Assembly (NCBI GenBank): GCA_024236395.1
Contig: JACKKO010000002.1
Coordinates: 62,001 to 126,000, forward strand
Origin: Hyphomicrobiales bacterium
GTDB lineage: Bacteria; Pseudomonadota; Alphaproteobacteria; Rickettsiales; JACKKO01
Direction: 5' to 3'
DNA length: 64,000 nucleotides
Shown piece after piece: positions 44,924 through 53,973 of this stretch. The notes beneath the pieces are model-generated. The model searched no databases and had not been told where the DNA came from. It worked only from the letters and a program-made list of their open reading frames with translations. The position numbers and the translations under genes were made by a program. Each line of letters opens with the position of its first letter. The first letter of the stretch is position 1.

Positions 44924-45982
44924 CTACCGGTATCGTGTTTGTTGAAGACTCTTTTCCGCTTTATCAAGTATAGAATAGAGATTTTCCTTAGTAGGAAGAA
45001 CTCCTTCAGCCGGTGTCAGTGCCGTCCCTATTAAATATTGAAACTCCCCATGAGGCATATCCTTTATTAACTCCTTTGCCAGGGTAATTGTATCCATTGT
45101 AACAGCCACTTCAGATAGTTCATTCTTTCCATCTGGTAATTTTCCATAATACATAATTGGTAGGGCGTTTCCTTCAAAAAATTGAGGATACTTATCTTCA
45201 AGTCTTTGTTTGAGCGCTAACGCGCTAACATAAGGAATAAACGCCTCATCCTGCACGGCCTGACGCTCCGTTAAACCTTTTATTTGAACGTCATTTGAGA
45301 ATACGCCACATACCGCAGATAACCTACATGCAGCAACTACCTCATTCCAGGCCATAATCTGCTTAACTTGCAAAGGATACTCCTCAAACATTTTCCACAT
45401 ATATTTAGTAGCCTCTCTTGTCACCTGATCTCTGGAAGCAGCGAATGAAGCAAAACCATCAATGGAAATATTCTGTGCAACAAGAACCCTTTTTGTTTCA
45501 TTATCAATGGCGTTGAGCTGCTGCATCTCCATGAGTTCAGCCATAAATGACAACTTCTGATAAGGGTTAATAATGTTAATTGTGAGACTTAACTGATTAT
45601 TATCTACACTTACAATAGAACTCATATCGTATGGAGAAACAGCCAGCATTTTAACATTATTAGAATCGGCTCCGTTTATAATTAAACCCGGCGACCCTTT
45701 CGGCATAAAAAAGTTATACGTATCGAACGGAACATCTCTTTTTAGCAATGATAATGCAAGACCCGGAAATCCACTCCCCTGAACGGCGAAAACACCCTCC
45801 CTGTTAAGTCCTGTATAACAAGCCCCTGGCTGCTCCGCCATTACATCCAATAATGGATTTAGGGTACTCTGCTCTCCAAAAATACCACGTTCGAGCACAT
45901 GCACAGCCATAAAACCACTGTTAAATAAATGTGTGATAAGTCGCTGATTCTGCTGGTAATTGCGCTTTATAGAAACAATCAT
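44924..45982 (-). CDS. Unknown 352-aa protein
   Basis: Soluble, with no signal peptide, transmembrane helix or motif I recognise. It is rich in Asn, Leu, Ala and Glu; 'KGSPGLIINGADSNNVKML' and 'FIPYVSALALKQRLEDKYPQFF' stand out only as ordinary folded segments. Composition is more AT-rich than the flanking gmk and leuD, so it may be a later arrival. TATACT at 46014-46009 on the minus strand could be its -10, 26 nt before the ATG; only a half CtrA site (TTAA) is near it. A T4SS-dependent role cannot be excluded. Confidence 0.6.
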   Translation of the reverse strand: MIVSIKRNYQQNQRLITHLFNSGFMAVHVLERGIFGEQSTLNPLLDVMAEQPGACYTGLNREGVFAVQGSGFPGLALSLLKRDVPFDTYNFFMPKGSPGLIINGADSNNVKMLAVSPYDMSSIVSVDNNQLSLTINIINPYQKLSFMAELMEMQQLNAIDNETKRVLVAQNISIDGFASFAASRDQVTREATKYMWKMFEEYPLQVKQIMAWNEVVAACRLSAVCGVFSNDVQIKGLTERQAVQDEAFIPYVSALALKQRLEDKYPQFFEGNALPIMYYGKLPDGKNELSEVAVTMDTITLAKELIKDMPHGEFQYLIGTALTPAEGVLPTKENLYSILDKAEKSLQQTRYR

Positions 45983-46027
45983 ACGTTAGCCAGATTACGA
46001 ATGGGCTAAGTATATCATACCCAGTAC

Positions 46028-46648
46028 TTAAGAACTACCCTGATACAGCCAGGGCGTTTGGGTACGGTTCTTCTGCTCGAACGTGTTGATGGCCTCCACC
46101 TTTTCCATCGTCAGGCCGATATCATCTAATCCATTGAGTAGGCAATGCTTGCGGAACGGGTCAATCTCAAAGGAAATCGTACCGCCGTCCGGTCCTTTAA
46201 TCTCCTGCGTTTCCAGGTCAACGGAGATGGTCGCATTGGCCCCACGGGAAGCATCGTCCATCAGCTTATCCACGTCTTCCTGCGGCAGGCGGATCGGCAG
46301 AATCCCGTTCTTAAAACAGTTATTATAGAAAATATCGGCAAAGCTGGGGGCAATCACGCAGCGAATGCCAAAATCCAGCAACGCCCAGGGCGCATGCTCG
46401 CGGCTTGAGCCACAGCCAAAATTATCCCCCGCCACCAGAATCTGCGCCTTATCATAGGGCGCTTTGTGCAGCACAAAATCCTCGATGCGCTTACCATCCA
46501 CATCATAACGCATTTCATAGAACAAGCCCTCACCCAGCCCCGTACGCTTGATCGTTTTGAGGAACTGTTTCGGGATAATCATATCCGTATCCACGTTCTG
46601 GATCGGCATCGGTGCGGCAATCGCGGTCAGTTGTGTGAATGGCTGCAT
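46028..46648 (-). CDS. leuD: 3-isopropylmalate dehydratase small subunit
   Basis: 206 aa. Aconitase swivel domain: '[19 protein letters not shown]', '[20 protein letters not shown]', '[16 protein letters not shown]'. Works with LeuC in leucine synthesis. Separated from leuC by the inserted four-helix-bundle gene; normally the two are adjacent. Confidence 0.97.
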   Translation of the reverse strand: MQPFTQLTAIAAPMPIQNVDTDMIIPKQFLKTIKRTGLGEGLFYEMRYDVDGKRIEDFVLHKAPYDKAQILVAGDNFGCGSSREHAPWALLDFGIRCVIAPSFADIFYNNCFKNGILPIRLPQEDVDKLMDDASRGANATISVDLETQEIKGPDGGTISFEIDPFRKHCLLNGLDDIGLTMEKVEAINTFEQKNRTQTPWLYQGSS

Positions 46649-46653
46649 ATTAG

Positions 46654-46681
46654 TTACTTGTTACTGGTTGTTAGTTACTGG
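46654..46681. repeat. Heptamer array, downstream side of the four-helix-bundle gene
   Basis: Four 7-nt units on the plus strand: TTACTTG, TTACTGG, TTGTTAG, TTACTGG. It encodes the C-terminal residues (PVTNNQ) and stop of the inserted gene, and ends 5 nt before the leuD ATG. It is the inverted counterpart of the array at 47050-47077. Confidence 0.85.
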
Positions 46682-47047
46682 TATCCGTTTACTTTGCTTA
46701 ATAGAATTTTTAAGGCCGCTCAGCATTTTTCCAATCGTGACAATTTCCTGCTCCAACACATTTAGTTCGCTTTCCGCCAACAGACCAACATCCGACGCAA
46801 TGAGTAGCTGCGTATGTAACTCAGCCAGCGAACCAGATGCAATCCCTAAAAATTGTAGAAACTCACCATATTGGTTTCTTCCACACCCTTCTGCAATATT
46901 GGAAGGAACAGAAACAGCACTCCTTCGCATTTGCGTAGTCATACCAAACTGCTCTTCTTTTGGGAATACCCGGGTAATATTATATATCCGCCCGGCTAGT
47001 CCCCGTGATTTTCTCCAAACTTTCAGATCTTCATAACTCTTATGCAT
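46661..47047 (-). CDS. Four-helix-bundle protein (23S rRNA intervening-sequence protein family)
   Basis: 128 aa. Family hallmarks: 'YEDLKVWRKSRGLAGRIYNIT' helix 1, 'QMRRSAVSVPSNIAEGCGR' (residues about 39-57), 'EFLQFLGIASGSLAELHTQLLIASDVG'. These proteins occur inside 23S rRNA intervening sequences and as diversity-generating-element accessory proteins; the function is unclear, nucleic acid binding is suspected. It sits between leuC and leuD in the same direction, bounded on each side by inverted heptamer arrays, so it looks inserted. Confidence 0.9.
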   Translation of the reverse strand: MHKSYEDLKVWRKSRGLAGRIYNITRVFPKEEQFGMTTQMRRSAVSVPSNIAEGCGRNQYGEFLQFLGIASGSLAELHTQLLIASDVGLLAESELNVLEQEIVTIGKMLSGLKNSIKQSKRIPVTNNQ

Positions 47048-47049
47048 AA

Positions 47050-47077
47050 CCAGTAACCGGTAACTAGTAACCAGTAA
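47050..47077. repeat. Heptamer array, upstream side of the four-helix-bundle gene
   Basis: Four 7-nt units on the plus strand: CCAGTAA, CCGGTAA, CTAGTAA, CCAGTAA, starting right at the leuC stop (47078) and ending 2 nt before the start codon of the inserted gene. Reverse complement of the TTACTGG-type units at 46654-46681. Confidence 0.9.
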
Positions 47078-48496
47078 CTATAATAATTCCCTTACATCGG
47101 CCAGTGTGCCTTTTACGGCGGCGGCAGCAGCCATCACCGGGCTGACCAGATGGGTACGCCCACCGCGCCCCTGACGGCCTTCAAAATTACGGTTGGAGGT
47201 GGAAGCACAGCGCTCACCCGGCTCCAATTTATCGGCATTCATCGCCAGGCACATGGAGCACCCCGGCTCACGCCACTCAAACCCGGCTTCCAGGAACACC
47301 GTGTGTAGTCCTTCCTGCTCCGCCTGTTCTTTCACCAAGCCGGAACCCGGCACCACCATCGCCAGCTTAATGGAGTCGGCAACCTTTTTTCCCTTCACGA
47401 ATTCCGCCACGGCACGCAGATCTTCAATCCGCCCGTTGGTACAGGAGCCAATAAAGACTTTATCCACCGGCACCTGCGTCAGCGGCGTTCCGGCCTTCAG
47501 ACCCATATACTCCAACGCCCGCGCTACGGCGGCACGACGGCCCGGGTCTTTAAATTCTTCCGGACTGGGAACACTCGCCGTCACCGGCAATACATCCTGC
47601 GGACTGGTACCCCAGGTGACCTGCGGAATGATATCCTTCGTATACAGCGTGATTTCCTTATCGTACGTTGCCCCTTCATCGGAAACAAATTGCTTCCAGT
47701 AGGCCACGGCCTTTTCAAATTCCTCGCCCTGCGGAGCCAGCGGGCGGCCTTTCAGATACGCAAAGGTCTTTTCGTCCGGCGCAATCAGCCCGGCACGCGC
47801 CCCGGCTTCAATCGACATGTTACACACCGTCATCCGGCCTTCCATGGAAAGGTTACGAATCGCCGAACCGGCATACTCAATCACATAGCCTGTGCCACCG
47901 GCCGTCCCAATCACGCCGATAATGGCCAGAATCAAATCCTTCGCCGTGGTGCCAGGCAGCAGATCACCCTCTACACTGATACGCATGTTCTTGGCGGGCT
48001 TCTGGATCAATGTCTGGGTAGCCAGTACGTGCTCCACCTCACTCGTCCCGATGCCAAAGGCCAGTGCGCCAAACGCCCCGTGCGTGGAGGTATGGCTATC
48101 GCCACAAACAATGGTATTGCCCGGCTGGGTGAAGCCTTCTTCCGGCCCCACCACATGCACAATACCCTGACGCTTATCATCCATTGGATAATACGTGATG
48201 CCGAACTCCTCGCAGTTTTTCTCCAGTGTTTCCACCTGGATGCGGGAAGTTTCATCCTTAATGCCCTCGGCTCGGTCCGGCGTGGTCGGCACGTTATGGT
48301 CGGCCACTGCCAGCGTCGCTTCCGGACGGCGCACCTTGCGCCCAGCCATCCGCAACCCCTCAAACGCCTGCGGGCTGGTGACTTCATGCACCATGTGACG
48401 ATCAATATAAATCAGGCAGGTGCCATCCTCCTGCGTATGCACGAGGTGACTTTCCCAGATCTTATCGTAAAGTGTTTTAGGTCCCTTTGAAGCCAT
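47078..48496 (-). CDS. leuC: 3-isopropylmalate dehydratase large subunit
   Basis: 472 aa, full length. [4Fe-4S] ligands in '[15 protein letters not shown]' and 'GCSMCLAMN'; also '[30 protein letters not shown]'. Isomerises 2- and 3-isopropylmalate. It follows rplS by 8 nt, the usual alphaproteobacterial order. Confidence 0.98.
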   Translation of the reverse strand: MASKGPKTLYDKIWESHLVHTQEDGTCLIYIDRHMVHEVTSPQAFEGLRMAGRKVRRPEATLAVADHNVPTTPDRAEGIKDETSRIQVETLEKNCEEFGITYYPMDDKRQGIVHVVGPEEGFTQPGNTIVCGDSHTSTHGAFGALAFGIGTSEVEHVLATQTLIQKPAKNMRISVEGDLLPGTTAKDLILAIIGVIGTAGGTGYVIEYAGSAIRNLSMEGRMTVCNMSIEAGARAGLIAPDEKTFAYLKGRPLAPQGEEFEKAVAYWKQFVSDEGATYDKEITLYTKDIIPQVTWGTSPQDVLPVTASVPSPEEFKDPGRRAAVARALEYMGLKAGTPLTQVPVDKVFIGSCTNGRIEDLRAVAEFVKGKKVADSIKLAMVVPGSGLVKEQAEQEGLHTVFLEAGFEWREPGCSMCLAMNADKLEPGERCASTSNRNFEGRQGRGGRTHLVSPVMAAAAAVKGTLADVRELL

Positions 48497-48504
48497 GACG
48501 CGGG

Positions 48505-48966
48505 TTATTCCCCGGCAGCGACGGCTTTCTTCGGTGCTTCACCTGCTGGTGCGGCCTTCTTCGGCTTCACGGCAGTCACCTCAGCCTTTGGCGCCTCTTC
48601 CTGCTGGAAATCACGCTTCTCACGGATACGGGCTGCCTTACCGGACAGGCCACGCATGTAATACAGCTTGGCACGGCGGACTTCACCACGACGCACCAGC
48701 TCAATACTTTCAATACGTGGTGAGTACAGCGGGAACACACGCTCCACCCCTTCACCATAGCTGATCTTACGAATGGTAAATGAGGATTGCACCCCACGGT
48801 TCTTACGGCCAATACAGATGCCTTCAAAGGCCTGGACACGCTCGGTATCGCCTTCCACGATGCGGATATTCACCCGCACGGTATCACCGGGAGCAAACTC
48901 CGGAATGGCTTTATTTTCTATCAGCTTCTCGGCTTGCTGCTGTTCAAACTGTTCCAACACGTTCAT
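48505..48966 (-). CDS. rplS: 50S ribosomal protein bL19
   Basis: 153 aa from ATG 48966 (AAGGAG 6 nt before). Core '[26 protein letters not shown]' and '[27 protein letters not shown]'. The last ~35 residues are an extra Lys/Ala/Pro-rich tail ([18 protein letters not shown]), not essential to the fold. Confidence 0.97.
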   Translation of the reverse strand: MNVLEQFEQQQAEKLIENKAIPEFAPGDTVRVNIRIVEGDTERVQAFEGICIGRKNRGVQSSFTIRKISYGEGVERVFPLYSPRIESIELVRRGEVRRAKLYYMRGLSGKAARIREKRDFQQEEAPKAEVTAVKPKKAAPAGEAPKKAVAAGE

Positions 48967-48987
48967 GGCTTGCTCCTTGCTCAAATC

Positions 48988-49719
48988 CTATGTTTCGCGC
49001 GTTGTGGCGCGGATATATTCTTCCCATAAATCTTTTCGCCGTTCCTGTGTCAGCGCCTCTGACTGTGCTTTCCGCCATGCTTCAACCGCTGCATGATCCC
49101 CGGAAAGCAGTACCTCCGGCACTGTCTGGCCCTGCCAGGTCGCTGGGCGGGTAAAGTGCGGATATTCCAGCAGATTCCCAAACGCGCCATGGCCAAAGCT
49201 CTCCTGCTCACAGGAAAGGGCATTGCTTAATACACCAGGAAGCCGCCGAACACAAGCGTCAATCAGTGCCATAGAAGCAATTTCTCCACCGGACAGAATA
49301 AAATCTCCCAGGCTGATTTCCTCCACGGCGTAATGATCCAGCACACGCTGGTCAATCCCTTCGTAGCGGCCGCAAATAACCATGATATGTGAGTGGGTTA
49401 TCATCTCCTCCACACAAGCCTGATCCAGCACCCGCCCACGCGGCGAGGGATAAATGATCCGGGGAGTGCCTGAAGCATGGGCCAGCGCGTGATCCAGCGC
49501 TTTCCCCAGTATGTCTGGCCGCATCACCATCCCGGCCCCGCCGCCAAACGGGCGATCATCCACCGTGGCGTGCTTATCCTCCGCAAAATCACGAATATTC
49601 AGCGTTTCCAGCTCCCACAGGCCTTTTTCCAGCGCCTTCCCCACATTGGAACAGCCGAGCGGCCCTGGGAACATCTCCGGGAAGATGGTCAGAATACTGG
49701 CTTTCCAGCTTTTAGGCAT
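48988..49719 (-). CDS. trmD: tRNA (guanine37-N1)-methyltransferase
   Basis: 243 aa. SPOUT knot enzyme: 'GGGAGMVMRPDIL' and 'VICGRYEGIDQRVLDHYAVEEISLGDFILSGGE'. Makes m1G37 and prevents frameshifting. Overlaps rimM by 8 nt. Confidence 0.98.
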   Translation of the reverse strand: MPKSWKASILTIFPEMFPGPLGCSNVGKALEKGLWELETLNIRDFAEDKHATVDDRPFGGGAGMVMRPDILGKALDHALAHASGTPRIIYPSPRGRVLDQACVEEMITHSHIMVICGRYEGIDQRVLDHYAVEEISLGDFILSGGEIASMALIDACVRRLPGVLSNALSCEQESFGHGAFGNLLEYPHFTRPATWQGQTVPEVLLSGDHAAVEAWRKAQSEALTQERRKDLWEEYIRATTRET

Positions 49720-50266
49720 CCTTCGCCCCCGTGTTATCCTGCACCATCAAGGCTTCCGGCGGTACGATCTGCACATACCCCCCGGCAATGTTCACTTCCG
49801 GGAAGGTTTCATCGTTAAACAAATACATTTCTTCCCGGCCATCAACCTGTTTTACCTCAAGAATATCCCCTGCGCCAAAATTATGGACGGCTTTCACTTC
49901 CCCCAGCACCTGCCCACTGCCATCACGTACTTCCAGCCCAATCAGATCGGCATGGTAAAAACTGCCCGGCGTCGTCATTTCCGGTAAAGCATCGCGTGGA
50001 ACATAGAGCTTGGTTCCGTTGTAAACCTGGGCTTTTTCGCGTTGCCGCAACCCTTCGATTTCTGCCAGGATCACATCTTCCGTGTGTGGCTTATGAAAGA
50101 TCAGCGGGACAATGCGCCCTTTTTCGTCATAAAGCGTTTCAAAACGGGTGATCGTTTCCAGTGTTTCGGTAAAGGCGCGGACTTTCACACGGCCATGTAC
50201 GCCATGCGCGGAGAGTATCTGCCCGATGCAGACAAATTTTTGGGAATCTGGTGAGGTTTCCGCCAT
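49712..50266 (-). CDS. rimM: Ribosome maturation factor RimM
   Basis: 184 aa. 'IGQILSAHGVHGRVKVRAFTE' N-terminal domain and PRC-barrel region 'FYHADLIGLEVRDGSGQVLGEVKAVHNFGAGDILEV'. Assists 30S assembly around S19. Standard rpsP-rimM-trmD-rplS order. Confidence 0.97.
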   Translation of the reverse strand: MAETSPDSQKFVCIGQILSAHGVHGRVKVRAFTETLETITRFETLYDEKGRIVPLIFHKPHTEDVILAEIEGLRQREKAQVYNGTKLYVPRDALPEMTTPGSFYHADLIGLEVRDGSGQVLGEVKAVHNFGAGDILEVKQVDGREEMYLFNDETFPEVNIAGGYVQIVPPEALMVQDNTGAKDA

Positions 50267-50295
50267 CGCAATAAGCGGAACTACGCCGGAAAAGG

Positions 50296-50790
50296 CTACT
50301 CGCCTTCTTTGGGCGCTTCTTCAGCCGGGGTTTCAGCAGCGGCGGCAGCAGCTTCGGCTTCAGCAGCCGCTTTGGCTTCTGCTTCGGCCTTGGCAGCAGC
50401 TTCAGCGGCAGCTTTTTCCTCGGCTTCCTTGGCTTTGCGGGCTTCTTCCTCGGCTTTACGTTTGGCTTCCACCTCGGCACGCTTCAGCTCGGTCACACGG
50501 GCAATATTATCCTTAATACGCTTGATATGCTTGGATTTATGCTCCAGACCGGCCAGGTCCATCAGGCGCACCACACGCTCAGAGGGTTCTGCCCCCGTAT
50601 CCAGCCAGTGGTTCAGGCGCTCAGACTTAATCTGCACACGCTCCTTGTTTTCCTTAGGCAGCAACGGGTTAAACGTCCCGATTTTCTCAATAAAACGGCC
50701 ATCACGTGCCGAGCGGGAATCCGCCACTACAATACGGTAATACGGGCGCTTTTTTGCACCACCACGAGCCAGTCGAATCTTAATCGCCAT
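50296..50790 (-). CDS. rpsP: 30S ribosomal protein bS16 with long Ala/Glu-rich tail
   Basis: 164 aa, about twice the usual length. Residues 1-80 are a normal S16 ('[40 protein letters not shown]'). From about residue 85 on, it is a Lys/Glu/Ala helix ending in poly-Ala and [12 protein letters not shown]. Alphaproteobacterial S16 proteins often have tails of this type. First gene of the operon; ffh, commonly upstream, is not here. Confidence 0.97.
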   Translation of the reverse strand: MAIKIRLARGGAKKRPYYRIVVADSRSARDGRFIEKIGTFNPLLPKENKERVQIKSERLNHWLDTGAEPSERVVRLMDLAGLEHKSKHIKRIKDNIARVTELKRAEVEAKRKAEEEARKAKEAEEKAAAEAAAKAEAEAKAAAEAEAAAAAAETPAEEAPKEGE

Positions 50791-51004
50791 ATGCCTTATC
50801 TAACTATCTTCGGTTAAAATGGAGACGTTTCATAGTGCAAAACCCTTCCCAAGTAAAGCAATAAATGCGTCATTCGGCCTAATTTGCGTTACTCTTCCCC
50901 TTAGTTATTAAATAGTAGATTTTTTGTTTGTTTATTTAACAAAGTGTAAGGTATATTACCCTACAAAATATTTACTATTATTTAATAGACGAAAGATGGT
51001 TTAT

Positions 51005-52171
51005 ATGAACACAAAATATAAAGGCATGAATCGAATTAATGGTGATGGCACTTTCGTCACCGGAGAAATGCTCTATGAGAAGGAGAAGAAATTGTTGCAG
51101 CAAATGGCTCGTGAAAATCCTCTTGTTAGCGAAGAGCAGACGATTGTAGTCCTTGGCGGAGCTGGCCAGGTAGGAAGTTTTCTTGTACCTGAGCTAGAAA
51201 GATTATACCCCGGACGTATAAGACTTTTTGATAAACCAGGTGGCCGTCTGAATGAAGAAGAAATGAAGCAGCAAGGTATTTTGCCATTTGATATTGTGGA
51301 AGAAGGTGCCGTTGATACCGTTATCAGGGAGCATAATCCCGGAATGATTATTAACCTCGTTGCATTGCTTTCCGGCGCATCAGAACGAAACCCTGAGCTT
51401 GCCCATAAAATTAATTATGAAGGAGTTGTTAAGGTACTTGAAGCTGCCAAAGAATACGGCGTTGGTAAAGTGTTTACTCCCAGCTCTATTGCAGTGCTGG
51501 AAAATGTTGGCCAGAGGGGAGAGTTGGACTCACCGCTTATTGCTGAAGGAAAATATGGCAAATCTAAGCAACATCTTGAAGAAAAAACCGCTAGGTTTGC
51601 TCAGAATGACTTAGATGCCCGATGCCTTCGCTTTGGCGGAGTATTTACCTGTAAATATCCTCCCAGCGATGGGACGACGGAAGAACTGGATAAAATGATC
51701 GTGGCCGCCGCGGCATTCAAAGCAGGCGTAGATCCCAAATTTGATAATTTCGATTTTACTGAAGGTAAATACTATGTGCAGGTACCTATGGGGGCACGTT
51801 TTCCTATGGTAGACGGGCGTTCCATCGCACAGGCTGTAATGAAATTCCTGCATACGCCAAAAGAACGCTTGGGCAATCACCCGGCCAGCCACTTCATCGC
51901 CGAAGCCATTGCCACCCCTGCAAGCGTGGCGGAAATCCTCAAAGACCTCGCACCTGGGTTACAGGTTGTGTACGATGAAAGCCGTATTATTCCAGGCAAT
52001 GAAATCAAAAAGCGCTTCAGCGAAATCTGGCCTCAGGAAGTGGATATGAAGTCTGCAGGGCTAGATTGGGAACACGAACAAACATTCACCTTACCGGAAA
52101 TGGTAAAATACGGATTTGATACGAATCACGCGCTTTTTAGTGGAAGGCAACCCCAAGTAGTGGAACGCTAA
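51005..52171 (+). CDS. NAD-dependent epimerase/dehydratase family protein (extended SDR)
   Basis: 388 aa from ATG 51005; two upstream in-frame ATGs exist but precede an untypical sequence. Rossmann motif VVLGGAGQVGSFLVPELE (about residues 44-61), 'FTPSSIAV' with the catalytic Ser, and YGKSK (Tyr/Lys) near residue 190. It resembles the SDR-type L-threonine 3-dehydrogenase/UDP-sugar epimerase group, but the substrate is not determined. The 214 nt before it hold two AT-rich promoter regions (for it and for rpsP) but no further gene. Confidence 0.75.
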   Translation: MNTKYKGMNRINGDGTFVTGEMLYEKEKKLLQQMARENPLVSEEQTIVVLGGAGQVGSFLVPELERLYPGRIRLFDKPGGRLNEEEMKQQGILPFDIVEEGAVDTVIREHNPGMIINLVALLSGASERNPELAHKINYEGVVKVLEAAKEYGVGKVFTPSSIAVLENVGQRGELDSPLIAEGKYGKSKQHLEEKTARFAQNDLDARCLRFGGVFTCKYPPSDGTTEELDKMIVAAAAFKAGVDPKFDNFDFTEGKYYVQVPMGARFPMVDGRSIAQAVMKFLHTPKERLGNHPASHFIAEAIATPASVAEILKDLAPGLQVVYDESRIIPGNEIKKRFSEIWPQEVDMKSAGLDWEHEQTFTLPEMVKYGFDTNHALFSGRQPQVVER

Positions 52172-52324
52172 CTACTCAAACCACGTACATACCCAAAATA
52201 CCAGCCGCAGGATAATAAAGATTGCGATAAAGCCGACAATGAACAACAATACCTTTGCAGCTACCGTCAACTGCATGAAGGTATGAAAACATTCTGTAAC
52301 GGTGCCACCGCAGAAATCCAGCAT
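52172..52324 (-). CDS. Tiny single-pass membrane protein (second of a pair)
   Basis: 50 aa with one long hydrophobic helix (residues about 18-45: 'LTVAAKVLLFIVGFIAIFII') and two N-terminal Cys. Its ATG is 1 nt after the stop of the 64-aa gene upstream. The coupling and conserved size suggest a real small protein; function unknown. It converges on the epimerase gene, 0 nt apart. Confidence 0.55.
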   Translation of the reverse strand: MLDFCGGTVTECFHTFMQLTVAAKVLLFIVGFIAIFIILRLVFWVCTWFE

Positions 52325-52325
52325 C

Positions 52326-52520
52326 TTAAAGCTCGTTATCCTTTAGCCAGCCCATGATAAATATATAAATAGCAATGACCAATCCGGCCATCCCTGCCCC
52401 AATGAACCACTGGAAAAACGTGGGCAATGCCGCAAACCAATCGGAAAAACTATCCCACGAATTCACATAAGTGAACGCTTCAACCATCTGTGGGATTGTC
52501 TGAAACTTGAATTCCTGCAT
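52326..52520 (-). CDS. Small membrane protein (first of a pair) after glmU
   Basis: 64 aa. An amphipathic N-terminus rich in aromatic residues ('NSWDSFSDWFAALPTFFQWF') precedes one transmembrane helix ('AGMAGLVIAIYIFIMGW'). It starts 2 nt after the glmU stop, so it is in the glmU transcript. Aromatic amphipathic plus transmembrane layout could suit a membrane-attached regulator; function unknown. Confidence 0.6.
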   Translation of the reverse strand: MQEFKFQTIPQMVEAFTYVNSWDSFSDWFAALPTFFQWFIGAGMAGLVIAIYIFIMGWLKDNEL

Positions 52521-52522
52521 GG

Positions 52523-53881
52523 TTAGCTGGCCTTCGTTTTCTCTTCCTTGAATTTACGGGCGGCCTCGGGCTTTTCAATCTGCCCTTTCTGGTCATGCGC
52601 GATGGCGTGCGGCGGCACATCGCGACGGATGGTACTCCCTGCCCCCACAATGGCCCCCTCACCGACCGTGACCGGCGCCACCAGGCTGCTGTTAGAGCCA
52701 ATAAACGCGCCATTACCAATCACCGTCTTATATTTCTGGTAGCCATCATAATTGCAGGTGACCGTTCCGGCACCGATATTGGCTTCTTCCCCCACTTCGG
52801 CATCCCCGATATAGGTCAGGTGGCTGATCTTGGCACCACGCTTTACGGTCGCCTTCTTGATTTCCACGAAATTCCCGATCTTGGCTTCCGCGCCCACATC
52901 CGCCCCCGGACGCAGCCGCGCAAACGGCCCCACGCTTGCACCACGTCCTACACGGGCATTTTCCAGATGGGAGTATGACTTGATCTCCGCTTCATCCTCA
53001 ATCGTCACCCCGGCGCCAATGACCACAAACGGGTGAATCACCACATCACGCCCCAGTTTGGTATCGCGTGAAAGGAAGGTTGTCTCCGGGGAAATCAGCG
53101 TAGCCCCATTCTGCATGGCACGCAGGCGCAGGCGTTTCTGCAACAACGCTTCCGCCTCCGCCAATTGATCGCGTGAGTTAATGCCCAGCACTTCATCCTC
53201 CGGCGATTCCGCCACCTGGCAGCGATAGCCTTTAGCAATCGCATGTTCCACACAATCGGTCAGGTAGTATTCACCTTTGGCATTATTATTCTTTAGGGCG
53301 GCCAGCAACTCCGGCAGCAGATCACCTTTGAATGCCATCACCCCGGAATTGCAGAAACGAATCTGACGGGTGGCCGCATCCGCATCCTTATATTCCACAA
53401 TTGCCTTTAGTGCGCCCGTATCATCCTGCACCAGCCGTCCATATTCGGCCGGATCCTCCGGCGTAAACCCCAGCACCGCCACCGCATTTTTCGCATCCGC
53501 TTCCAGCACATCCTGCAAACGCTTGAGTGTTTCCAGCTCCAGCAGCGGCGTATCGCCATAAAGCACCATCACCGTGCCACTAAACCCCTCCAGCGCGGGC
53601 AATGCGTATTTCACTGCATCGCCGGTACCCTGCTGCGTTTCCTGTACCACGACGGCACAGCCCGGCTGCTGCTTCTGCGCATAGGCGCGTACATGCTCCA
53701 TTTCCGGCCCGATGACCACTACCATAGTACGGGCACCCAGCTGTGCCGATGTCTCCTGCACTGCGCCAAGCATCGGCACACCGCCCACTTTATGCATTAC
53801 CTTCGGCAGGCTGGAACGCATCCGCGTCCCCTTCCCTGCAGCCAGAATTACTACGGCTAGATTATGTGTGCTCATATCCAT
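52523..53881 (-). CDS. glmU: Bifunctional UDP-N-acetylglucosamine pyrophosphorylase/glucosamine-1-phosphate acetyltransferase
   Basis: 452 aa, full length. N-terminal nucleotidyltransferase with LAAGKGTRMRSSLPKVMHKVGG-type loop (residues 13-33) and 'MVLYGDTPLL'; C-terminal left-handed beta-helix acetyltransferase with 'NFVEIKKATVKRGAKISHLTYIGDAEVGEEANIGAGT' and 'NYDGYQKYKT'. Makes UDP-GlcNAc for peptidoglycan and LPS. ATG 53875 is an equally good start. Confidence 0.97.
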   Translation of the reverse strand: MDMSTHNLAVVILAAGKGTRMRSSLPKVMHKVGGVPMLGAVQETSAQLGARTMVVVIGPEMEHVRAYAQKQQPGCAVVVQETQQGTGDAVKYALPALEGFSGTVMVLYGDTPLLELETLKRLQDVLEADAKNAVAVLGFTPEDPAEYGRLVQDDTGALKAIVEYKDADAATRQIRFCNSGVMAFKGDLLPELLAALKNNNAKGEYYLTDCVEHAIAKGYRCQVAESPEDEVLGINSRDQLAEAEALLQKRLRLRAMQNGATLISPETTFLSRDTKLGRDVVIHPFVVIGAGVTIEDEAEIKSYSHLENARVGRGASVGPFARLRPGADVGAEAKIGNFVEIKKATVKRGAKISHLTYIGDAEVGEEANIGAGTVTCNYDGYQKYKTVIGNGAFIGSNSSLVAPVTVGEGAIVGAGSTIRRDVPPHAIAHDQKGQIEKPEAARKFKEEKTKAS

Positions 53882-53973
53882 ATAAATATTGTGTTAAAAA
53901 GCGCCCCTGCGTATGGTGCAGAGGATAGCTTTATGCTATGTGTTTGCAAGGAAAAACTGAGGATCATCCCCCC

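Noticed and set aside
46009..46031. Fourth CtrA-type promoter before the orphan at 45982
   Set aside because: TATACT and one TTAA are present but spacing is 13 nt and the second half-site is missing.
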